Assembly (NCBI GenBank): GCA_947629845.1
Contig: CANRFD010000003.1
Span: 1 to 29,376 of the forward strand
Source: an uncultured Clostridia bacterium
Lineage (GTDB): Bacteria; Bacillota; Clostridia; Christensenellales; Borkfalkiaceae
Reading direction: 5' to 3'
Length of the DNA stretch: 29,376 nt
In this document: positions 24,701 through 29,376 of the stretch, in pieces
Position numbering within the stretch: position 1 is the first letter of the stretch
Layout: the number at the start of each line of letters is the position of its first letter
Translations under genes and position numbers: made by a program
The notes under the pieces: generated by a model
Told to the model about the DNA's origin: nothing
The model's database searches: none
What the model saw: the letters and a program-made list of their open reading frames with translations, nothing else

Positions 24701-27385
24701 ATCATCGGGCAGGTGATGAACGGCTTCGTCGGCACCATGCTCAACGACTACATGGTGTCCAAGTGGATCACGGACGAAGCGGGCAAAACCGACGCCGCCG
24801 CGCTCGGCCGCCTGAAGGCGTTCGGAAATCTCATCGCTCCGCTGCTCGGCAACCTTCTCGGCGGAAGCGGCGCAGAGGAGGGCGAACCCGCCATGCTCGC
24901 CGCGCTCGCCGAGGCCGAAGCGCCCGCAACGGGCAAAGAGATCTCCGTTTGGGACTATCTCAAGGAGCTCACCGTCGGCGAAGAGGGGCTCAACATCACG
25001 CTCAACTCCAAGGCCGTCTACGGCCTCGACGGGCTCTCCGACGTCAAGGCGACGCTCACCAAGGAAGCCGACGCCACGGACGCCGAGGGCAACTACACCT
25101 ACGGCAAGTTCAAGACGCTCGACCTTCTCAACATCTACGATAAGTCGGGCACGCTCAACACCTCGCTCAAGGGCACGGTGAGCTACGAACACGTCGAACC
25201 CGAAGTGGGCTCAAGCGGCACCTACCGCAGCTTCCTCGGCGCGGAAAAATTGCTGCTCTCGCTCGCCAAGTCTGCAACTCACGAGGCGGCGGCCGAAGAG
25301 GTCATCTCGGGCGAAGAAGCGCAGCACACCTACAAACTCAACAATAACTTCTATATCGACGGCAGTATCGCGGTAGGCCTTCACCTCGGCGATCTCGATT
25401 TGATCAAGATAAATATCGATATCATCGCGATCTCGGTCACGATCGACGAGAGCGGCAGCATTGCGCTCAATCTCCGTCTGGAATATAAGGGGAATTACAG
25501 CACGCTTGCCGCGGTTGCGGGACTTGCCATGGGCATTGACGGAAACATCGTCAACGGTACCAGCACCGTAGATCTTACGTTGAAAAACGGCATGGTCTAC
25601 ATGAAGCGCGTACAGACAACCGACAGTAAAAACAAAGATATTACCCCCGTCACGCTCTACCGCGCAATGCCCGCGGCGAACTTCACGGGGAACATCCTCG
25701 ATCATATCCAATTCCTCTTCAACTTGGGCGACAAACTGTGGACGTATATCAACGGGCAGATCAACAAATCGTCGGGCGGCGAAGAGACCCCCGCCGAGAA
25801 GATCGACTTCGGTCAGAGACTTTCCGATGTGCTCTCGGCGTACACATTCACGCCGGAGGGGACGGGCGAGGACGGTTCTTTGACGCCCGCCTCGTGGGAT
25901 CTCACGCTCAACGGCGATGCGTTCCTGAAAGATGTGCTCGGCGATATCAACATCGTCTTGAAAGAGGGCGAGGACGGCTATTTCCACGATATTAAGGTAA
26001 ATCTTGGAATGATACCGCTCTTGGGCGGCAATCTGATTGACGCCAGCCTCGATCTCCGCTGGCGCAACCCCGGCGGCACGATGGAAGAGGGCGCTTCGGA
26101 TAAGACGCAGAGCGGGTTCGTCTCCGACCTCGAAGATGCGACCCACGGCCTCGGCGGCATGATCGAAAAACTCAACGCCGAAAACGGTTGGACGGAGACG
26201 CAGGAGGACGGCACAACGACCTACAAGTTCCTCGAGGCCTCGCCCTACACCGTCGCTTACAAGTACCGTACGTACGCGGGCGCGGAGACGGATTTCAGCA
26301 CACCGCAGCAGCAGAACGTCATGGTCTCCTCGGGTCAGGGCGGCTGGGATGCAAATACCCTGTTCAGCGTTCTCGAATATCCCGAACTTCCCGACGACGG
26401 AAAAGAGTTCTACGTCGCCGACATGGAGCATGTCGAAGTCGGCGAAGTCCTTCGCGCGGTGCTCTTCGCACAGCAGTATAAGCACACGTACACCGTCAAA
26501 TTCTGGGCGGACGAGAGCCTTGGCGAAGATTGGACTTACGACCAAGGCACAGGCAAGTGGTGGCGCAAATTCGATATGGAATACGGCGCGAAAGTCACCT
26601 TCATCGCGAAGGACGAGGAGTTCCAAGACGCCTACACTGTCACAGACGACAACACGCAGGAAGTCACGCTTCCCGCAAGACCCGCCTATGCCGAAGGGCA
26701 GGATGTGGCAAGCGAGTGGACGGTCAACTTCAACAAGGCGGGAACCGAGTTCAAGGTGCTCTATAAGATCGATACGGTGAAGTACAGCAGTCCCGACGTT
26801 GCGTTTACCGTAGACGGCAACGATAACCTCTACAATGATTACAGCGCACAGTTCACGGAAGATACCTATACGCTGATCACGCCGAAAGCGGCGGGCTACA
26901 CCTTCCTCGGTTGGTTCTTAAAGGACGCCGAGGGCAAGTGGAGCAAGGTACAAACCGTCTCCAAGGGCACCGAAGAGGTTACCACGACCGAAGTTCAAGC
27001 ATTGTGGGTCAGTGATCTTACCGTTACGATTACCAAGGCGGAGAGATCGAACGAATTAAACATTTTTGGCGCTCGCTCATATGAGTATTCAATCGAAGCG
27101 GATATCAAAGGCGGAAAACTTGTCGGTGCATTTGCGCAGGAAAATGTGTCTTTGCAGATGACATATCGCTTTGAGGCTTGGACGAGTGATAGAAGCAAGA
27201 ACTCTTTCGACACAACACATACAGCTGATGAGTATGTGGAGCATGTTATCGGAACGAGTAGTGGACGAGTGACGAGCAGAGACAACGGCAGAGTGTATGT
27301 AACAATTGCTTATACTTATGGAGACGTGTTCACATACACGACCGCCGAAGTATATGGTAGTAGCACTTGGACGACCATCGAGTAA
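18722..27385 (+). CDS. Giant membrane-anchored repeat protein (surface)
   Basis: About 2,887 residues, function unknown. Residues 1-77 are a cytoplasmic Ala/Pro/Glu-rich then Lys-rich tail. One membrane anchor follows (VIIGICLAAALCGTGLGVGL, about 80-103), so the rest should be outside the cell. About seven repeats start near residues 413, 625, 825, 1011, 1207, 1403 and 1599 (spacing 186-212, three of exactly 196). Each has beta-rich segments (GTVTVTYGKAEKKIGLAYA), an amphipathic helix (VKDAVALVQGLLAKEEP) and a second beta part ending in LGVTVTLSAG. The pattern vaguely recalls LolA/LppX-like lipid-binding folds, a weak guess. Residues about 1700-2500 are more diverged. Near 2730 a Listeria/Bacteroides-type repeat occurs (AGYTFLGWFLKDAEGKW). 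There is no LPXTG or C-terminal anchor. ATG 18722 has AGGAGGTG upstream; the in-frame GTG at 18701 precedes that site. Confidence 0.8.
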   Translation: MAENNQENKIEPAEATPAEPVSQPVKEEAPAPAAEPTAEPTAETPAENSAEPAHSDGKKADKKSRRAAKPKAGKKNKRLKVIIGICLAAALCGTGLGVGLMFIPKESLVINEGYASVSYEVENGETFSPDKNYTGLEIFGKLNWTFQHKEEWYSSYQGYVYTMVNQDVKTVKQFKDGRLISTDISTSSMVNVAREFCYIPSADRVIWREASGGPATYNGFDTPWKTGDPVGNMTISGPEGFKVRNGLPATELSVYVFQEGTILSADPVVDNSDGTYTITYHMNPEVWQAEDGSFEGAAAYYSNQMKFTGGLTDVPEFSVIDISFTFNENWENLKTEAHEEYEATMGVSVGCRADGVTEYSYDTPYLPFCNDYENYFKKYAEMEATGAPDPTIDSMSALTAAFGPVIQGPSKLALDLTVGGKPVDGVIYVDLGTNGGMPSFEGDGAIQKFIDNLDVRAKLGNLKLYVDGGAAYVSAGDWKLKLTVSELNDLLGGLLGGASPAQAELLAATTEEPAASSNPLADILNGEFTYDKETGKAHMHSVLALGGVTIPIDFNYNVEAGTLAVSLDNVKTSFTLGDLPLSANIGFTDKAALEPLSDEEAKGYTELATHIKNIVALLGSDVLHADVTYKGTHGGAELKVEGGVDLAIKGELKAQADLTVTYGGKEKKASIGYEKNTVYLDLDGVKLAADVQGAAALIAQYLPVAAAMDEEGSAGFSLSGLIDTLLFSTTLVDDISVTGDETALQAVIKADELIKAFGFDLGSFDLGTIILGVSGQELSVSALGAGVTLKAGNAFQVNTEGYSEVLGYVQAVLGIIQSESKVLQADVSYTGVVGVTGTLKLNIGSLAELAALGEFTVTYGDAQKQVTVIYTENALYLDIDGLQLAADVENAVGLVQSLLAKAEPAAAQNDELGGILEKLFSFRLGDVITVEATQITVKGTDLLTAFGMEFALGDVTLTAGEDTVTLTAETLGVTVTLKAGEAFDAEAPGYVDIVDYAGAVAQLIKGGSVAADITYSGLSDRNIGVTGEIAVDISDFNNIKAAGTVTVTYGKAEKKIGLAYAEGAVQLNIDGLGLSAGVKDAVALVQGLLAKEEPTALADDGLGDILTTIFSFHFDDVITEIAEEGETLKLTVAGTDLLAAFGVPFELGQVQLGIAKNGTITAEAEGLGLSVTLSAGTGEALVIPDYVNIVEYAGAVAQLIKGDCVAADITYSGLSDRNIDISGNITVNLGGFKEISAVGTVTVSYGEAQKQVAITFAQGVLSLDIDGLQLSAGVKDAVALVKGLLAKEEPAALADDELGDILTTIFSFNFGDVITEIAEENETLKLTVAGTELLDAFGVPFELGQVQLGIAKSGEITAKAEGLGVTVTLSAGTPTVVEDPGYIKITDYVAAVAQLIKGGYVAAHISYTGYGLTVSGDITLNINDFSAITAKGSVQLQYGELDKTVGVTYAGGKVYLTIDELKLAAEVNSAVEVVTGMLTAAQPAAIGEEEQDGLAAILTKVFSITFGDYITLSEEGTTMSLSVAGTNLLTALGMQFELGQVQLDVTKDGQIAVKAKDLGANITVKAGDRFDLGLTESDYTSVTPVIGMIPELMNAKAIALDGAFFITVGETEIALSINKGVISWSEGFRLYLDAKLELGETALPLLLDLTESGVQANICGYGVKLLYSDLSTLEADVMRLYRRVFGVIGNMLEKGDNPLPDVSTFSELLEALKGLSVVAAAADGAAEDAETKGFDWTQLVQSIKLGKSEKAGGIAHAEYQGVSLDILDKIDQKGGFLGLCLGYTSDKFSLTADIGAKVHTGTIEALPEADLTAAQMQNFLGYIGSAIDLFETTDLTLTFEGDVTSTDKEAYPPKDGETYGVKYKINASMSTHRGASDLLHLDVEGKNLWVDTDVFAHASINIVAQKETDSSLYIDLYIVDGAPKENGGNTTFSEGDGMLDFYVTLSQYGPIGSIEQTVPGYNPVRLYAPSDEILTLLSAAVTMLGADADAISPIIGQVMNGFVGTMLNDYMVSKWITDEAGKTDAAALGRLKAFGNLIAPLLGNLLGGSGAEEGEPAMLAALAEAEAPATGKEISVWDYLKELTVGEEGLNITLNSKAVYGLDGLSDVKATLTKEADATDAEGNYTYGKFKTLDLLNIYDKSGTLNTSLKGTVSYEHVEPEVGSSGTYRSFLGAEKLLLSLAKSATHEAAAEEVISGEEAQHTYKLNNNFYIDGSIAVGLHLGDLDLIKINIDIIAISVTIDESGSIALNLRLEYKGNYSTLAAVAGLAMGIDGNIVNGTSTVDLTLKNGMVYMKRVQTTDSKNKDITPVTLYRAMPAANFTGNILDHIQFLFNLGDKLWTYINGQINKSSGGEETPAEKIDFGQRLSDVLSAYTFTPEGTGEDGSLTPASWDLTLNGDAFLKDVLGDINIVLKEGEDGYFHDIKVNLGMIPLLGGNLIDASLDLRWRNPGGTMEEGASDKTQSGFVSDLEDATHGLGGMIEKLNAENGWTETQEDGTTTYKFLEASPYTVAYKYRTYAGAETDFSTPQQQNVMVSSGQGGWDANTLFSVLEYPELPDDGKEFYVADMEHVEVGEVLRAVLFAQQYKHTYTVKFWADESLGEDWTYDQGTGKWWRKFDMEYGAKVTFIAKDEEFQDAYTVTDDNTQEVTLPARPAYAEGQDVASEWTVNFNKAGTEFKVLYKIDTVKYSSPDVAFTVDGNDNLYNDYSAQFTEDTYTLITPKAAGYTFLGWFLKDAEGKWSKVQTVSKGTEEVTTTEVQALWVSDLTVTITKAERSNELNIFGARSYEYSIEADIKGGKLVGAFAQENVSLQMTYRFEAWTSDRSKNSFDTTHTADEYVEHVIGTSSGRVTSRDNGRVYVTIAYTYGDVFTYTTAEVYGSSTWTTIE
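19958..24100 (+). repeat. In-frame tandem repeats within the giant gene
   Basis: Equivalent positions occur at 19958, 20594, 21194, 21752, 22340, 22928 and 23516, giving periods of 636, 600, 558, 588, 588 and 588 bp. The copies starting at 21752 and 22340 are nearly identical in DNA around GCGGACATCACCTACAGCGG and CTCTCCGACCGCAACATCG, implying recent duplication or gene conversion. The outer copies are more diverged, and the boundary of the last one is approximate. Confidence 0.85.
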
Positions 27386-27417
27386 TCACGCATAAACCGC
27401 ACAAACAACAAACCAAG

Positions 27418-27455
27418 GAGCCGACGGCATACACCGTCGGCTCTTCCGCATTTTT
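27418..27455 (+). terminator. Terminator of the giant gene
   Basis: 10-bp stem GAGCCGACGG / CCGTCGGCTC (27418-27427 with 27434-27443), loop CATACA, followed by TTCCGCATTTTT. A related stem occurs at 28094-28115 without a T tract. Confidence 0.8.
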
Positions 27456-27603
27456 CCGCATTCCGCCCCGCCCTCTTGCTTCCCCCTCTTGGGGGAAGTA
27501 CCCGCGTAGCGGGGGATAGGGGTTCTCGCGCGAAACCCCTTCAGTCACTGCGTGACAGCTCCCCCAAACGGGGGAGCCAAACCCCCCCGCGCAGCCCTGT
27601 TGT

Positions 27604-27756
27604 GCTTGCCCCCTCCTCGGGAGGGGTAGAGCGGCGCACCATGCTCAACAGCCCTGTGGGCTGTGAGCGCGCCGCGACAGGAGGCGTGGCCTCGCCGACG
27701 GGGATTACGGCGGTACCTGCCGCCGTAATCAGGGGGGGGGTGGGGCTCCGCCCTTG
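27604..27756 (+). repeat. Structured 150-bp repeat, copy 2 (partner 12509-12660)
   Basis: It is nearly identical to 12509-12660. In the main stem the pair T12551-A12570 of copy 1 is C27646-G27665 here, a compensatory change. The second hairpin, GATTACGGCGG / CCGCCGTAATC, is perfect in this copy. Confidence 0.82.
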
Positions 27757-27778
27757 CTCCGCACCCCGCCCCCGAAAG

Positions 27779-27857
27779 ACTTCCCCTTTTGCAAAGGGCG
27801 CCGCAGGCGTGCCTTGTGCTGAAGCTCCGCCGTAGGCGGTGATGGGGATTGAGCCAT
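27779..27857 (-). repeat. Inverted copy of 481-563
   Basis: Reverse complement of 481-563, with landmarks GGCGCCGCAGGCGTGCCTTG and CTGAAGCTCCGCCGTAGGCG. Confidence 0.8.
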
Positions 27858-28012
27858 ACAAAATGTCATGTCGAGCTCCGTCGAGACATCTCTACCTTAT
27901 TTTAAGATTTCTCGACTCCGCTACGCTCCGCTCGAAATGACACCTCCCACCACATAAATCACGTCATGTTGCCCCGCGCGCCCGTCTACCGCGTCATCCT
28001 GCTCCGCGCCCC

Positions 28013-28070
28013 CGTCTTGGCTCCCCCTCGAGGGGGAGCTGTCGAGGCCTTAGCCGAGACTGAAGGGGTG
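28013..28070 (+). repeat. Direct repeat with 29105-29162
   Basis: About 57 bp, essentially identical at an offset of 1,092 bp. It includes CTCCCCCTCGAGGGGGAG (palindromic) and GGCCTTAGCC (palindromic) and ends ACTGAAGGGGTG. It resembles the reverse of the CAGTCACTGCGTGACAG module with the middle changed. Confidence 0.85.
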
Positions 28071-28159
28071 TAGCACAATCACATCACAGCCCCAGAGCCG
28101 ACGGCACCCGCCGTCGACTTCGTCATCAAAAACATGTCCATTTCTCCCCCCATGTCCGT

Positions 28160-28186
28160 ATTTGCAGCGCGGGACGGGCATACAAT
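28160..28186 (+). promoter_or_regulatory. Sigma-E-like sporulation promoter of yunB
   Basis: CATACAAT (28179-28186) equals the -10 consensus of mother-cell sigma-E promoters (CATACAnT). A weaker -35-like CGTATTT lies 15 bases upstream. In Bacillus subtilis yunB belongs to the sigma-E regulon, which fits. The -10 ends five bases before the GTG start. Confidence 0.6.
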
Positions 28187-28191
28187 AAACC

Positions 28192-28860
28192 GTGAAAAAG
28201 TACCGCTCCCGCCGCAACCGCCTGCGCCGCCGCATCATCGTGGGGCTTGTGGCGCTCCTTCTCATCGTGCTGGTCGTGGTGGCGCACGTCAACATCACGG
28301 GGGTCTTAAAGGCCATTGCCGAGGCCAACATGCGCTCCGTCACAACGGTCGCCGTCAACGACGCCATCTACTACACCCTGTCCGACGGCGTCCGCTACGA
28401 GGATCTCGTCACGGTGGAAAAGGACGCCGCGGGCAACGTCGTGTCGCTCACCTCCAACCCGCTGCAGATCAACCGCATCGCGCGTGACGCGGCGTACATG
28501 TCACAGCAAAACTTGCAGAAGATGAGCGAGAGCGGGGTAGAAGTGCCCCTCGGCGCATTCACGGGCATCGAGGCGTGGGCGGGCTTCGGCCCCAAGATCA
28601 GGATGAAGATCATCCCCATCTCCAACGTCGCCTGCAAATTCGTGTCGGGGTTCGAGGCGCAGGGGGTCAACCAGACCAAACACTCCATCTATCTGGAGAT
28701 CGTGGCGGATATCTCCATCGTCATGCCTTCGGGCACGAGCAATTTTGCGTCACTCACCGAGGTGCTCATCTGCGAAAGTATTTTGCTCGGCAAGGTACCC
28801 GATACCTACCTGCAGACCGACATCTTCGGCGATGCCTACACCCTCGCCCCCTCCTCGTGA
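28192..28860 (+). CDS. yunB: Sporulation protein YunB
   Basis: A 222-residue protein matching the YunB family of sporulation proteins, made in the mother cell and membrane-bound. After a very basic start (MKKYRSRRNRLRRR) comes one membrane helix (IIVGLVALLLIVLVVVAHV, about 15-33). The external part shows family motifs: VNDAIYYTLSDG, VPLGAFTGIEAWAGFGPKI, GVNQTKHSIYLEIVADISIV and ESILLGKVPDTYLQT. It begins with GTG at 28192; there is no ribosome binding site, and the promoter sits against the start codon. Its presence says the organism is, or recently was, a spore former. The biochemical role of YunB is unknown. Confidence 0.92.
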   Translation: MKKYRSRRNRLRRRIIVGLVALLLIVLVVVAHVNITGVLKAIAEANMRSVTTVAVNDAIYYTLSDGVRYEDLVTVEKDAAGNVVSLTSNPLQINRIARDAAYMSQQNLQKMSESGVEVPLGAFTGIEAWAGFGPKIRMKIIPISNVACKFVSGFEAQGVNQTKHSIYLEIVADISIVMPSGTSNFASLTEVLICESILLGKVPDTYLQTDIFGDAYTLAPSS

Positions 28861-28924
28861 GCTTCCTTACCTGCCCCCTCCTCGGGAGGGGGTGTCCCGT
28901 AGGGACGGGGGTGGGGCTACATAA

Positions 28925-28983
28925 ATCACGTCATGTTGAGCCGCCCGCCGCTGCCCTTGCGACGGGCGTGTCGAAACATGACC
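28925..28983 (-). repeat. Hairpin repeat, reverse orientation
   Basis: TCACGTCATGTTGAGC and GTCGAAACATG arms enclose a centre GCCCGCCGC...GCGACGGGC with one imperfect pair. The copy at 29317 has the same centre with a perfect stem, CGCCCGCCGC / GCGGCGGGCG. Confidence 0.8.
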
Positions 28984-29316
28984 TTATTATAATGCGGACA
29001 TCCCTCGACTATGCTACTTCGTCGCTACGCTCCTCGTGCCGCTCTTCGACGACATAATACGTGCGAGCGGGGCGGGGTGACGTATTTATACTGCCCCGCA
29101 CCCCTGTCTTGGCTCCCCCTCGAGGGGGAGCTGTCGAGGCCTTAGCCGAGACTGAAGGGGTGTCATAAAATCACGTCATCCTGCCCGATCCGAGCGTGGT
29201 AAATCGCGTCATCCTGAGCCGAACTGTCATACGCAGTCCGTAGCGGCCTATCCGCGAAGGATCCCGAACAACGCAGTCCGCCCACCCCGTCGCGCGCTTC
29301 CGCCCCGCCACATAAA

Positions 29317-29376
29317 TCACGTCATGTTGAGCCGCCCGCCGCTGTCCTTGCGGCGGGCGTGTCGAAACATGTCCTT
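29317..29376 (-). repeat. Hairpin repeat, reverse orientation, at window end
   Basis: Same arms as the other copies, with a perfect 10-bp central stem CGCCCGCCGC / GCGGCGGGCG, ending GTCGAAACATGTCC at the window edge. Confidence 0.8.

Larger units (their letters stand above)
27456..28170. repeat. Repeat-packed intergenic region (block 3)
   Basis: No gene is seen. Contents in order: C-rich/G-rich stems, a CAGTCACTGCGTGACAG module (27535-27580), the structured 150-bp repeat (27604-27756), an inverted copy of 481-563 (27779-27857), a self-complementary unit at 27863-27942 (GTCGAGCTCCGTCGAGACAT ... CGCTCGAAATGAC), a CACGTCATGTTG end fragment, and the module 28013-28070. The final stretch carries the yunB promoter. 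Confidence 0.82.
28861..29376. repeat. Repeat-packed intergenic region (block 4, runs off the window)
   Basis: No gene is seen. It contains a C-rich/G-rich module (28873-28918, reverse of 15894-15942), hairpin repeats at 28925-28983 and 29317-29376, a segment at 28985-29090 matching 11935-12025, the 57-bp repeat 29105-29162, and a fragment of the 215-bp inverted repeat (29218-29280). Confidence 0.82.

Noticed and set aside
22316..25192. 958-codon minus-strand frame inside the giant gene
   Set aside because: An antisense shadow created by codon bias at about 70% GC. The plus-strand frame has an anchor, repeats and a ribosome binding site.
1..29376. tRNA or rRNA genes, integrase, transposase or phage genes
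   Set aside because: I scanned for cloverleaf features such as GGTTCRANTCC and for mobile-element protein motifs and saw none. A dedicated tRNA scan was not possible.

Overview
The window looks like chromosome of an uncultured, spore-forming, anaerobic Clostridia-type bacterium (Firmicutes). GC is high for that group, about 60% and near 70% inside some genes. Three things support this: a YunB-type sporulation gene, a TM1266-type regulator of the iron-only hydrogenase system, and the paired DNA-repair/modification proteins TIGR03915/TIGR03916. An order such as Christensenellales is a guess. Promoters are strikingly regular: most genes have a recognisable -35/-10 pair with a 17-bp spacer.

Layout. 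1-985 is repeat-packed non-coding DNA. 1154-2812 is a TGS-domain nucleoside (uridine) kinase, convergent with an ADP-ribosylglycohydrolase (2918-3871, minus) across a two-way terminator. 4141-4971 (minus) is a Sel1-like HExxH protein. 5222-5557 is a small XRE regulator with a Cys-rich insertion. 5636-7623 (minus) is a two-gene operon: a radical SAM DNA-repair-like protein and its DUF4130-type partner. 7857-11546 is a response regulator / histidine kinase / membrane protein operon behind tandem promoters. 11547-12750 is a second repeat block. 12931-15132 holds a CPA2 cation:proton antiporter and an MgtC-like protein. 15425-15667 is the TM1266-type regulator, behind a leader with two mutually exclusive RNA folds. 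16044-18523 is an ABC importer (lipoprotein, permease, ATPase). 18722-27385 encodes a giant, about 2,887-residue, membrane-anchored surface protein with about seven repeats of 186-212 residues. 27444-28170 is a third repeat block, 28192-28860 is yunB behind a sigma-E-like promoter, and 28861-29376 is more repeats.

The most interesting features are: (1) the attenuator or riboswitch-like leader of the TM1266-type gene; (2) three genes (5222, 7623, 28192) whose promoter -10 ends only 5-7 bases before the start codon, predicting leaderless mRNAs; (3) several families of hairpin-forming intergenic repeats, two with compensatory base changes between copies; (4) the giant repeat protein, whose last 120 or so codons have clearly different base composition; (5) an unusual hairpin direct repeat and a 5-codon upstream ORF in the antiporter leader. 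No tRNA, rRNA, CRISPR array, transposase or phage gene was found.
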